Assembly (NCBI GenBank): GCA_947252975.1
Contig: CAMXWX010000011.1
Coordinates: 1-28,040, forward strand
Source: an uncultured Gardnerella sp.
GTDB lineage: Bacteria; Actinomycetota; Actinomycetes; Actinomycetales; Bifidobacteriaceae
Direction of reading: 5' to 3'
DNA length: 28,040 nt
The stretch's first letter is position 1. Each line of letters begins with the position of its first letter. The position numbers were made by a program, and so were the translations under genes. Of the stretch, positions 8,946-15,724 are shown piece by piece. The notes under the pieces were generated by a model. That model made no database searches, had not been told where the DNA came from, and saw only the letters and a list, made by a program, of their open reading frames with translations.

Positions 8946-10112
8946 ATGAAGCTAGCCGATATTAGCAATTGGTGTCACTCGTTAAGCGAGCGCGCGGTTG
9001 CTAAATTGTTTAAGAATAAGGCGAAGCGTACCTCCAATGTGGCTGGCACGAGCAGTGTGGCTGGTGCGAGTGGTTTGCTAGCGGAAAAGTCGCAAGCAGC
9101 CGAAGAGCAAACTCCACGCTCAATCTCAAGCCAAAATATAAACAAAAAAATAAACCAAAATACACTTAAAACTAAAAAAACAACTAAAAAAATAACTAAA
9201 AAGAAAAGCGCGCTGATGCGCATTCTAGAGCCGATTGCGCTGGTTCTTGCAGGCATTTTGTGCTTTAGCTACCCTGTGTGCTCAACGCTGTGGAACAATC
9301 ACGTTTCCAAGGAGATTTCCACCGCGTACGATAAATACAACCACGACCAGGCTGGCGACGTGCGGCGCGCGCACATTCGCGACGCAAAGCGCTACAACGC
9401 AACGCGCAAAGACATGCTCACGCGAGACCCGTACGGCGGCGACGGTCAGGAAAGTATAGTCAACACGCCTGGCTATAAGCGCTACCTTAAAACGCTTGAG
9501 GAGCCGATGGGCATTATTGGCATTGTAAAAATTCCGAAGATTGGCGTAAAGCTGCCGATTTACCACGGCACGCTGCAAGAGACGCTGGCGCGAGGCGCGG
9601 GGCACTTGTACGGCACGGATTTGCCAGTGGGCGGCAAGGGGCGACACACCGTGATCACCGCGCATACGGGCTTGCCGAACGCAACCATGTTCGACTCGCT
9701 AACCGAGCTTAAAAAGGGCGACTACTTTTACCTAGACGTGCAAGGTGAGACCTTGCGATACAAGGTGTTCCGCATAAACGTGGTGGATCCGCACGATATA
9801 AGCCTGCTGCAGCGCGAGCCTGGGCGCGATTTGGCAACGCTGCTTACGTGCACGCCGTACGGAATTAACTCGCATAGGCTGCTGGTTACGGGGTATCGCG
9901 TGCTGCCAGACCCTGTTGCGGCGCCAGAAGACCATGTGCAGTGGCCGCTTTGGATGACGCTGTTTGTTATAGCGATGATATTCTCGGCGGCGATTCTTTC
10001 CATGATGATTACGGCGGCGGCTGGTAAGAGGCGGCGCAAGTGGGATATTCGCGGCAAGCACATACTGCGCAACGACCTGCCTTTTCGCTTCGAGCGTAGC
10101 GCGAAAAGGTAA
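8946..10112 (+). CDS. srtC: Class C pilus-specific sortase
   Basis: This is a membrane-bound transpeptidase that cleaves LPxTG between Thr and Gly and links pilin subunits through the pilin lysine. GGAGGAG precedes ATG 8946, giving 388 residues. Residues 1-87 are a Lys/Ser/Ala-rich cytoplasmic stretch, followed by a membrane segment (~92-112). The class C lid motif DPYG is at 161-164. The catalytic triad is visible as His240 (ITAHTG), Cys302 (LLTCTPYG) and Arg311 (SHRLLVTGYR). A second membrane segment lies near 336-357. The last residues (LPFRFERSAKR) are encoded by a dispersed three-hairpin repeat whose first stem overlaps the stop codon. The N-terminal stretch contains one copy of a ~22-bp repeat also found in the alarmone synthetase gene. 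Partners are the two LPxTG genes upstream. Confidence 0.95.
   Translation: MKLADISNWCHSLSERAVAKLFKNKAKRTSNVAGTSSVAGASGLLAEKSQAAEEQTPRSISSQNINKKINQNTLKTKKTTKKITKKKSALMRILEPIALVLAGILCFSYPVCSTLWNNHVSKEISTAYDKYNHDQAGDVRRAHIRDAKRYNATRKDMLTRDPYGGDGQESIVNTPGYKRYLKTLEEPMGIIGIVKIPKIGVKLPIYHGTLQETLARGAGHLYGTDLPVGGKGRHTVITAHTGLPNATMFDSLTELKKGDYFYLDVQGETLRYKVFRINVVDPHDISLLQREPGRDLATLLTCTPYGINSHRLLVTGYRVLPDPVAAPEDHVQWPLWMTLFVIAMIFSAAILSMMITAAAGKRRRKWDIRGKHILRNDLPFRFERSAKR
9081..9102 (+). repeat. Dispersed ~22-bp repeat, copy in sortase gene
   Basis: The sequence is GCGGAAAA followed by GTCGCAAGCAGCCG and encodes AEKSQA in the sortase N-terminus. It differs at one base from the copy at 11480-11501 in an unrelated gene. 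Confidence 0.6.
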
Positions 10113-10198
10113 TTCGGAGCGCTGAGCTTGCTTAAGGTTGAAAGCACGGTGTGCTTTCAACGCAAGCGAAGACGTTCGCGCGCTGTAACGCGCGAACG
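10069..10198 (+). repeat. Three-hairpin dispersed element, copy 1
   Basis: CGACCTGC leads into hairpin 1, CCTTTTCGC / GCGAAAAGG (10080-10109). A conserved linker AATTCGGAGCGCTGAGC (10111-10127) follows. Hairpin 2 is TTGAAAGCAC / GTGCTTTCAA (10138-10160) with outer GCTTGC/GCAAGC. Then come GAAGACG and hairpin 3, CGTTCGCGCG / CGCGCGAACG (10173-10198). The 5' part codes for the sortase C-terminus and overlaps its stop codon. The same plan recurs at 12207-12335 and, inverted, at 25906-26029. Confidence 0.8.
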
Positions 10199-10251
10199 AT
10201 GCGCGGAGAGGTTAAACTGCACTAGCGCTTTTCCCGAATTTGTAGCTTTTG

Positions 10252-10336
10252 AGTTGCAGAATGTGAATAAAGCAACTGAGCTCTTGTCCAAAATGAACAA
10301 GAGCTCAATGAAATCACGTGTAGGAGCAACCTACAC
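10252..10336 (+). ncRNA. Hairpin cluster, candidate structured RNA upstream of the Abi-like gene
   Basis: Three successive inverted repeats are visible: AGTTGC/GCAACT (10252-10277), TGAGCTCTTGT/ACAAGAGCTCA (10277-10307, 11 bp perfect) and GTGTAGG/CCTACAC (10318-10336, 5-nt loop). No T-run follows, so a simple terminator is unlikely. Abi_2/AbiF-family genes are known to be preceded by a structured 'abiF RNA' motif in many bacteria. The position here, about 100 bp ahead of an Abi-like gene, fits that. I cannot confirm a match to that family by eye. The rest of the gene-free stretch 10199-10437 shows nothing else I can identify. Confidence 0.35.
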
Positions 10337-10437
10337 AGGTACGTCAATTCTATCACACTCTATAACGATTTGTATTTTTGCAATCATTTTGCGCAACTCA
10401 TTTTGTGATTGTATTTCTGCGTTAAATATCAAACTAG

Positions 10438-11189
10438 ATGTACAATGTCTTAATGGCTGTTAATACATCTTTTATATCTCTTCAAGAAGCGCAACAATTC
10501 TGCGGCGTTGCACGATTTGAACGTTATATGCGCGATGCGAATAATGATGTGAGCACAGCCATGCTTATATGCAAATCAAATCATGAATTAGCAGGAATAT
10601 TACACGAGCAGATCGGATACGTGGAAATATGCGTGCGTAATTCAATTGATTTAGAGCTTCGCAAACTTGCATTGCAAGAAAAGCAAAATGAAGCATGGAC
10701 TAATCCTCTATATACGCCAGATTTAGTTAAAGACTTAATAAAAAATCAAATCAATGAAGCAAAAAAATCGCAGTTCACGCTCATGCTGGTAGCAGTGTAA
10801 CTCATGATGACATTTTATCTAAACTAATGTGGGGAACGTGGGTAAAACTTATTGGATCTTCTGAAACAACAAAAAACAATCTCATACAGCAAAAACTTTG
10901 GCAAATATCTATATGTAACGCATTTCCATTTGTGAATGATTCCAAGAGCAATAAAAAATATGATGAGGATAGGAAGACAATAGCAAAAAATCTTATTTAT
11001 ATTAAAGAGATTAGGAATAAAGCAGCTCATTTTGATAATCTATACAACATAGCTAAAGGAAAGAGAAATCTTACAAACGCATTATTTACGCTACTTCATT
11101 CAGTTAATAAATCATTTACGAATGGCTGGATTGATTCTGCGAAAATACGTAAAGCTGCTAATAAGTATTTAGAACTAATAGATGGTTGA
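10438..11189 (+). pseudogene. Abi_2-like abortive-infection protein, split by a -1 frameshift
   Basis: Two adjacent frames together make one ~250-residue Abi_2/AbiF-like protein. The first frame (10438-10800) holds the N-terminal ISLQEAQQF...RFERYM and GYVEICVRNSIDLELR features. The second frame holds SVTHDDILSKLMWGTWVKL and the RNKAAHFD motif, a variant of the family's RNxxAHHE signature. The frames would join exactly at A_AAA_AAA (10761-10767) with a -1 shift, giving 110 plus 140 residues. Otherwise the first frame ends at TAA 10798-10800. It could be a decayed gene, a homopolymer phase-variable gene, or a product of programmed frameshifting or transcriptional slippage. The start is uncertain, because ATG 10438 and ATG 10453 both lack a good binding site. 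The family is linked to phage defence or RNA-controlled toxicity, but activity here is unproven. Confidence 0.7.
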
Positions 11190-11197
11190 GTAAAACT

Positions 11198-11241
11198 TCC
11201 CGTGTTTGTAGCTCTACATGTGGTTTTGAGCTACAAGAGGG
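11198..11241. repeat. Palindrome after the Abi-like gene
   Basis: TTGTAGCTC (11206-11214) and GAGCTACAA (11228-11236) form a perfect 9-bp stem, flanked by CCCGTG and GAGGGCG. It starts 9 bp after the Abi-like stop. The arms keep the TTTGTA core of the intergenic palindrome family but have different inner bases that still pair. It could act as a transcript end, although no T-run follows. Confidence 0.55.
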
Positions 11242-11306
11242 CGCGGCGACATACCTTCGCGCGCAAAGTGATGCTAGCGCTATTTCTCGATTTTGTTGCT
11301 TTTTCC

Positions 11307-11347
11307 TGCGTTTGTTTACGTTTTGGCCTATTTGGTAAACAAATGCA
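11307..11347. repeat. Palindrome of the TTTGTAC family with altered arms
   Basis: TGCGTTTGTTTAC (11307-11319) and GTAAACAAATGCA (11335-11347) pair at 12 of 13 positions. The interior GTTTTGGCCTATTTG closely matches the interior of the copy at 18935-18981, whose arms are different. It lies just upstream of the alarmone synthetase. Confidence 0.65.
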
Positions 11348-11357
11348 AAATTGCGAG

Positions 11358-11363
11358 TAAAAT
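11358..11363 (+). promoter_or_regulatory. Candidate -10 box for a leaderless transcript
   Basis: TAAAAT ends 8 nt before the GTG start at 11372, so transcription would begin at or next to the start codon. No Shine-Dalgarno sequence is visible. Leaderless mRNAs are common in Actinobacteria. A -35 element is not convincing. Confidence 0.3.
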
Positions 11364-11371
11364 AAAAAGAC

Positions 11372-12196
11372 GTGATACTTGATCGTCATAATCGTTTAAA
11401 TTTGGCTGAACTTTACGCAAGCTTACAAGGGGCTGGCGATGGTGGGGCGCCAGACGCCGCTGCGACAAATGCGCCAGTCGCGGAAAAGTCGCAAGCAACC
11501 GCCGACGAAAAGTCCGCGCAAAAATCATCTATAAAAAGCGAAACGCCGCATCTTCCGCCCGATCAAATGGACGAATTCGTAAACATGATGCAGGTGTACG
11601 AAGGCGCGATGTACGAAATCAGCACCAAGCTGGAGATTTTGGACGGCGAGTTTCAGGTGCGATTTTCGCACAACCCCGTGCACCACATGGAGCGGCGACT
11701 AAAATCCGTGCACTCGATTTTTGAGAAGCTGCGCCGCAGAAACCTAAGCATATCAACGCGTTCGATTCGCGACAACCTGTTCGACGTGGCTGGAATCCGC
11801 GTGATTTGCAACTATCGCGACGACGTGTATGCGGTTGCGCAATACCTTTCCAAGCAAACGGATATTCAGGTGCTGCAGGTTAAGGACTACATTAAAAACC
11901 CAAAGCCGAATGGATACCGCAGCTTGCATGTGATTTACGCTGTGCCAGTGTTTTTGTCGTCGGGCGCGCATTACACGCCGGTGGAGGTGCAATTCCGCAC
12001 AATTGCAATGGATTATTGGGCGAGCTTGGAGCATGCGTTGCGTTATAAGGCGGATTTGCCGGACGCAAAGTTGGCGGAGCATTCCAAGACGCTGCTTGAG
12101 TGTGCGCAGAATTTGCAGGCCATTGAGGCGCAAATGCAGGGGATTCATCGCGATATTAATGGTGCGCCGCGCGTGGAGGATGCGCCTGAGTCGTAA
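11372..12196 (+). CDS. Small alarmone synthetase (RelA/SpoT synthetase domain, GTP pyrophosphokinase)
   Basis: It transfers pyrophosphate from ATP to GDP or GTP to make (p)ppGpp, a cytosolic stringent-response signal. The protein has 274 residues from GTG 11372 and contains only the synthetase domain, with no HD hydrolase, TGS or ACT domain. Residues 1-60 are low-complexity Ala/Ser/Lys-rich sequence that includes a copy of the dispersed ~22-bp repeat (AEKSQA). The synthetase core at ~70-225 shows DNLFDVAGIRV (candidate metal-binding Asp138), KNPKPNGYRSLH (nucleotide binding, ~176-186) and VEVQFRT (catalytic Glu205), then MDYWASLEHALRYK. These fit the RelQ/YjbM-type small synthetases. The start is uncertain: GTG 11372 has no ribosome binding site but sits right after a -10-like TAAAAT. 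The stop is about 10 bp before a three-hairpin element. Confidence 0.9.
   Translation: MILDRHNRLNLAELYASLQGAGDGGAPDAAATNAPVAEKSQATADEKSAQKSSIKSETPHLPPDQMDEFVNMMQVYEGAMYEISTKLEILDGEFQVRFSHNPVHHMERRLKSVHSIFEKLRRRNLSISTRSIRDNLFDVAGIRVICNYRDDVYAVAQYLSKQTDIQVLQVKDYIKNPKPNGYRSLHVIYAVPVFLSSGAHYTPVEVQFRTIAMDYWASLEHALRYKADLPDAKLAEHSKTLLECAQNLQAIEAQMQGIHRDINGAPRVEDAPES
11480..11501 (+). repeat. Dispersed ~22-bp repeat, copy in alarmone synthetase gene
   Basis: GCGGAAAA followed by GTCGCAAGCAACCG lies in the low-complexity N-terminal coding region. It is in the same frame (AEKSQA) as the sortase copy at 9081, although the two proteins are unrelated. Confidence 0.6.
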
Positions 12197-12206
12197 CAAT
12201 CTAATA

Positions 12207-12335
12207 CGCGACGACCTGCCTTCGCTCTTAGAGCGTAGTGCGAAAAAGCAATTCGGAGCGCTGAGCCGCTTAAACGTAAAGTCCAGTGGACTTTACGTGC
12301 GGCGAAGACGTTCGCGCGCTTAGACCGCGCGAACG
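12207..12335 (+). repeat. Three-hairpin dispersed element, copy 2
   Basis: CGACGACCTGCC leads to a weak hairpin 1 (TTCGC/GCGAA) and the conserved linker AATTCGGAGCGCTGAGC (12250-12266). Hairpin 2 is ACGTAAAGTCC / GGACTTTACGT (12274-12298), with outer GCCGC/GCGGC. GAAGACG and hairpin 3, CGTTCGCGCG / CGCGCGAACG (12309-12335), follow. Hairpin 2 has a completely different sequence from copy 1 but is just as complementary. The copy lies between the alarmone synthetase and the BI-1 family gene. Confidence 0.8.
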
Positions 12336-12352
12336 ACGACCTACATTTCCGC

Positions 12353-12384
12353 TTTTTGTAGCACGACACGCATAGTCGTACAAA
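12353..12384. repeat. TTTGTA...TACAAA palindrome downstream of element copy 2
   Basis: TTTGTA plus CGAC on the left pairs with GTCG plus TACAAA on the right, with a 3-nt bulge, around ACGCATA. It follows a TTTCCGCTT-type lead-in like that of the other palindromes in the window. Confidence 0.5.
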
Positions 12385-12389
12385 TGTAC

Positions 12390-12427
12390 TATAATTAGAT
12401 ACTTAAGGATTTATAGTGCTTTATAAT
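12390..12427 (+). promoter_or_regulatory. Candidate -10 boxes ahead of the BI-1 family gene
   Basis: Consensus TATAAT occurs at 12390-12395 and again at 12422-12427, within a run of TTTATAGTG-like direct repeats. The AGGAGG binding site follows at 12453. I find no convincing -35 box for either, so which one is used is open. Confidence 0.35.
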
Positions 12428-12462
12428 GTTTTATAGTGTTTTATAAGGATTTAGGAGGATAT

Positions 12463-13224
12463 ATGGGAGATTTTGGAAATTTTAACGGCAATTATGCTGG
12501 CGATTTTGCGCAAAACCCAACAATTGTAGACTCGCAGGCTACTTATGTGCGCGAGCAGGCAGAGCGAGTGAGTGTGCGTCGCGTTTACGCAGAGATGACC
12601 GTTGGCTTAATAGTTACAACGCTTGTTGCAATGTTTACGCAAAGCACGGGTGCGCTTTACTCTTACTTGTATGCTACGGGTAGGTTTGGTTTCTTCGGCA
12701 TTATTATTGCGCAAGTGGTGCTTGCTGTTGTGCTTGGAATGCGCGTTATGAAAATGAGCGTTTTTGCTGCGCGCGCAATGTTCTATGCGTATGCGGCACT
12801 TACAGGCTTTACACTTAGCACGATCTTTACTGTGTTTAGCCTAGGCTCTATTGCAATGGTTTTGGCTTTAACGGCTGGATTCTTCCTGTGTCTTACAATG
12901 CTTGCGCTTACTACAAAAGTGAATATGCTTAAGGCTGGCCCGATTCTTATGGTGGCTTTGTTGGTGTTGTGCGTGAGCCAGGTAATTCTTATGTTTGTTG
13001 CTCCAAGCGCTGGAACTATGCGATTTATTGCTGCGATTGCGGTGCTGATTTTTGCAGGTCTTACGGCTTACGATGCACAAAAAACGCGTGCGATTTTTGA
13101 AGCGTATGCTAATCAGCCAGAAATGATTAAGCGCGTTTCGATTATTTGCGCGTTTAATCTTTATTTGGACTTCATCAACATGTTTGTGTACTTGCTGGAG
13201 TTGCTGGGAAATAGGCGCGACTAG
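12463..13224 (+). CDS. Bax inhibitor-1 / YccA family integral membrane protein
   Basis: This is a multi-pass inner-membrane protein of the TMBIM/YccA superfamily. Some members are pH-sensitive calcium leak channels and others modulate FtsH; the role here is not known. AGGAGG at 12453-12458 fixes ATG 12463, giving 253 residues. An upstream ATG at 12436 lacks a binding site and would add only repeat-coded residues. A Gly/Asn-rich N-terminus of ~45 residues precedes seven predicted hydrophobic segments spread to residue ~248. The family's AYDAQKTR stretch, with its conserved Asp, lies in the last third. The gene is flanked by repeats and followed by tRNA-Ser, so it is probably monocistronic. Confidence 0.9.
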   Translation: MGDFGNFNGNYAGDFAQNPTIVDSQATYVREQAERVSVRRVYAEMTVGLIVTTLVAMFTQSTGALYSYLYATGRFGFFGIIIAQVVLAVVLGMRVMKMSVFAARAMFYAYAALTGFTLSTIFTVFSLGSIAMVLALTAGFFLCLTMLALTTKVNMLKAGPILMVALLVLCVSQVILMFVAPSAGTMRFIAAIAVLIFAGLTAYDAQKTRAIFEAYANQPEMIKRVSIICAFNLYLDFINMFVYLLELLGNRRD

Positions 13225-13310
13225 GTGCGAGCCTGCGCGTTTTTTCCTAGGGATTATGGTAGGCTATTCGCTTGTGTGATTGATGCGCATATTGCGCAGC
13301 GAGCACACAT

Positions 13311-13395
13311 GGATGGGTGTCCGAGCGGTCTAAGGAGACGGTCTTGAAAACCGTTGTAGGGAAACCTACCGCGAGTTCGAATCTCGCCTCATCCG
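13311..13395 (+). tRNA. tRNA-Ser (anticodon UGA)
   Basis: The acceptor GGATGGG pairs with CTCATCC, with discriminator G at 13395. The anticodon stem ACGGT/ACCGT encloses loop CTTGAAA, giving anticodon TGA. A long variable arm (TGTAGGGAAACCTACC) is typical of serine tRNA. The T arm is GCGAG-TTCGAAT-CTCGC. The 3' CCA is not encoded. UGA reads UCA and other UCN codons. Confidence 0.96.
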
Positions 13396-13400
13396 CGAGT

Positions 13401-13434
13401 AAGTGGCTTGAATAAAAGTTCAAGCCACTTTTGT
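13401..13434 (+). terminator. Rho-independent terminator after tRNA-Ser
   Basis: AAGTGGCTTGAA (13401-13412) and TTCAAGCCACTT (13419-13430) form a perfect 12-bp stem with loop TAAAAG, followed by TTGTGTT. It begins 6 nt after the tRNA 3' end. Confidence 0.85.
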
Positions 13435-13480
13435 GTTAAGCTATTAAATCTTTTGGTCTATCATAGAGCATCATACTGGC

Positions 13481-13993
13481 TCATGCATCACCAAGAATAC
13501 GTAAAGTATTAGGATACTGTTTTTTTACAGCATCCACAGCACTAATAAACGTATTTTTCCTAGCAGGATATGAACCAACATCTGACGACTGAAGAATATC
13601 ATGTATAAGAATCGGTTTATTGTGCAAAGCATCATACACATTGTGCCACGCACCACCAGCGCGATGAGTATAATTTATTAAATCAAATGCATTCATCCAA
13701 GCATATTTTTCAACAACAGTATCTACAATGCGATCAGCATACTGGTTAGTTTCGTGATTAGGCGCATTAAAAATACAATTCCTGCCAAACTGCTTAAATT
13801 CGTTATAAACGCTAGGCTCTATGGGGCCATATTCCCAAGCTTGAATCTCATCCGTAAATAATGGGCGCTCAGGATTATTACGCAACGATTCCACCTGCGC
13901 AAAATATACTAGCTTATTCAAAGTGAGATTTGTCAATGCTAGCGTTTTCCCATATCGATCAATAAAAATTGATGCTATATCTAAAGCTTTCAT
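13481..13993 (-). CDS. Panacea-domain (DUF4065) protein
   Basis: The protein has 170 residues. ATG 13993 is chosen because AAAGGAG (complement of 14001-14007) lies 7 nt upstream. The Panacea/SocA-like fold is recognisable from the N-terminal LTNLTLNKLVYFAQVESL helix, AWEYGPIEPSVYNEFKQFG and a later helical region containing LINYTHR...AWHN. Members act as antitoxins in toxin-antitoxin pairs (PanAT) or as the SocA proteolytic adaptor, and they are frequent in prophages. No toxin gene is adjacent on either side: a tRNA-Ser terminator lies downstream and only ~135 bp separate it from HMG-CoA synthase upstream. It may therefore be an orphan antitoxin, or the partner may be elsewhere. A perfect palindrome 40 bp upstream may be its operator. 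Confidence 0.82.
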   Translation of the reverse strand: MKALDIASIFIDRYGKTLALTNLTLNKLVYFAQVESLRNNPERPLFTDEIQAWEYGPIEPSVYNEFKQFGRNCIFNAPNHETNQYADRIVDTVVEKYAWMNAFDLINYTHRAGGAWHNVYDALHNKPILIHDILQSSDVGSYPARKNTFISAVDAVKKQYPNTLRILGDA

Positions 13994-14032
13994 ATTCAAT
14001 CTCCTTTCAACAAACTTATTATGCGCACAAGA

Positions 14033-14048
14033 GTAAAATATATTTTAC
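14033..14048. promoter_or_regulatory. 16-bp perfect palindrome, candidate operator of the Panacea-domain gene
   Basis: GTAAAATATATTTTAC is a perfect 16-bp palindrome that ends 40 bp upstream of the start codon on the minus strand. This is where an autoregulatory operator would sit. A -10-like CATAAT lies between it and the gene. Antitoxin genes are commonly autoregulated, but Panacea proteins have no proven DNA-binding role that I can see here, so the regulator is unknown. Confidence 0.45.
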
Positions 14049-14130
14049 AGAATACCTCGTTAATATTACAAGAAAAACGCAATATACGGGGTACGTATCG
14101 CACTGTTTAGAGCTACAAAATGCGGATAGA

Positions 14131-15576
14131 CTAGATAGAACGATAGTTGCGCTCTTGAGATGTGATGGAGTCAAGCACGAATCGCGCGCCACTTCGATTT
14201 TTCTGGCTGCTTACAAAATCTTGTGGAGAATAAGGCGCTGCGCTGTTGAACATCTCCTCGTATTGCGAAACGCTTAATTGTGTGCGATTGTTTAATGTTT
14301 TTATGTGCTGATTGGAAAACAGCGCGCTTCGCCATCCTGGAACAAGTGTTGCGCTAAAGAATTCCGCTACAGCGCCTGAACCGTAAGAGAATAAGCCGAT
14401 TTTTTGACCTGGGAGTAGGGGAGACAGGCGCGTCGGTGATTCGTTTGTGTGCGTTGCGGAAGATAAGTCGCAAGCAACCGTTGATGAATCGCAAGCAGAC
14501 TCTGATGAATCGCCAGTAGATTCTGATGAATCGTCATCAATCGCAGAATCGCAAGAATTCCTAAAATAATCGTAATCAAGTAAAGAAATTAAGCCTAAAT
14601 AGAGTGAGCCAGTGTAAATATTACCGATTCGACGACTGTATTGTGTGCTGTCTTGGTATCGCGCAAGAAGACGTTCGCGCGTATCGCTTGTAATAGGCGC
14701 GTCGTCATTTTCAGGCAACACGCCATCATTTGCGTGCAACACGCCATCACATGCGTGCGGCGCGCCCGAATTTTCCTCCAACCCAGCTCGAAGCGCCTTA
14801 AGCCCCATTTTTGTGTACGGAAGATGGAAGCAAATCGCCTCAAAATCGTTGAAATTGCAGGCGTTTTCCGCACTGTACCGCTGCCACACGTCGCAAAACA
14901 TGCGAATGTATTGCTCGGTTGAAAACTTTCCGCGCGCCAAAGCCGTGCTTTGATATACGGGCCGCCAAAAATCCTGGATTTCCGCCGATTTTACAACGCT
15001 GTCGTTGTTGATTTGCAACACGCGCGGATTCTCGCTTACAAGCATCGCCACAGCACCAGCGCCTTGCGTCACCTCGCCAGGAGTACCAACGCCGTAGCGC
15101 GCAATGTCTGCAGCAATCACCAAAACTTGCGCGCCAGAGTGCGCCAGAACGTAATCACGAGCCATCATAAGCGCCGCAGTTCCGCCATAACACGCCTCTT
15201 TTACTTCCACGCAACGCACCCACTCGCTAAGGTTCAGCAGTTTGTGAATGTAGAGCGCGCTGGATTTGCTGGCGTCGACGCCGCTTTCTGTGCCAACGAT
15301 CACCATTTTTAGGCGGTTGCTATCGATGTACGGCATCAGTTGCAGCGCAGCTTGAGCGCCAAGCGTTACGATGTCTTGATGATTTGGCGGCACCGCTTGC
15401 TGGCTTTGACCTATGCCGATTGTGAATTTGTTTGGGTCGATTCCGCGCGAAATCGCCAAGTCGCGCATGCTTAGGTAGCAATTTGGAGTTGCGAAAGTTA
15501 TACGGTCGATACCGACTTTTGGCGGATTTTGGGGTGTGTTTGGTGTGTTGCTCGGTATTTTTTGTGTGTTGCTCAT
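14131..15576 (-). CDS. mvaS: Hydroxymethylglutaryl-CoA synthase
   Basis: It condenses acetyl-CoA with acetoacetyl-CoA to form HMG-CoA in the mevalonate pathway to isoprenoids. The protein has 481 residues from ATG 15576, with AGGAAA just upstream. The catalytic residues are visible as Glu97 (GTESGVD), Cys129 (KEACYGG) and His251 (FHLPYTKMG). SYGSGAVAEFF near 398-407 is also conserved. It is longer than the usual ~390-residue bacterial enzyme because of a short N-terminal Pro/Asn-rich extension and two inserts. Residues ~270-295 come from two 21-bp repeats (near 14717-14758), and ~341-386 are an acidic Asp/Ser stretch from 21-bp GATGAATCG-type repeats. The second insert contains the dispersed ~22-bp repeat in the opposite orientation to the gene. 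It is the third gene of the thiolase-reductase-synthase set. Confidence 0.95.
   Translation of the reverse strand: MSNTQKIPSNTPNTPQNPPKVGIDRITFATPNCYLSMRDLAISRGIDPNKFTIGIGQSQQAVPPNHQDIVTLGAQAALQLMPYIDSNRLKMVIVGTESGVDASKSSALYIHKLLNLSEWVRCVEVKEACYGGTAALMMARDYVLAHSGAQVLVIAADIARYGVGTPGEVTQGAGAVAMLVSENPRVLQINNDSVVKSAEIQDFWRPVYQSTALARGKFSTEQYIRMFCDVWQRYSAENACNFNDFEAICFHLPYTKMGLKALRAGLEENSGAPHACDGVLHANDGVLPENDDAPITSDTRERLLARYQDSTQYSRRIGNIYTGSLYLGLISLLDYDYFRNSCDSAIDDDSSESTGDSSESACDSSTVACDLSSATHTNESPTRLSPLLPGQKIGLFSYGSGAVAEFFSATLVPGWRSALFSNQHIKTLNNRTQLSVSQYEEMFNSAAPYSPQDFVSSQKNRSGARFVLDSITSQERNYRSI
14456..14480 (+). repeat. Dispersed ~22-bp repeat, copy within mvaS
   Basis: GCGGAA, GAT, then AAGTCGCAAGCAACCG form a copy of the repeat with 3 extra bases. 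It lies inside the acidic insert of HMG-CoA synthase, antisense to that gene. Confidence 0.5.
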
Positions 15577-15724
15577 GGTTTCCTGTTTTTTAAGGGCGAT
15601 TTTTTAAGTGTAATTTTAGTGGTGTAAATTTTTTAAGGGCGATTTTAGTGGTGTAAATTTTACGGTGCGGAAGCTTCCGATTTTTCAGCGGAAAAATGGC
15701 AATTAACCGCGCGTTTTTGCGGTT

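Noticed and set aside
10128..10463. 111-codon open frame after the sortase
   Set aside because: It runs through the three-hairpin element and the hairpin cluster, has no ribosome binding site and shows no protein-like composition.
10438..12196. Abi-like gene plus alarmone synthetase as one toxic small-alarmone defence pair
   Set aside because: They are separated by ~180 bp with a palindrome and a separate -10-like box. The synthetase looks like an ordinary stand-alone RelQ-type enzyme with no antitoxin-like fusion or partner.
12003..12323. 106-codon frame overlapping the alarmone synthetase end
   Set aside because: It is a shadow frame of the synthetase that continues into element copy 2. 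Its Arg-rich end only reflects the repeat.
13200..13260. Terminator after the BI-1 family gene (GCGCG...CGCG then TTTTTT)
   Set aside because: A T-run follows, but the stem is only four to five base pairs, too weak to list as a terminator.
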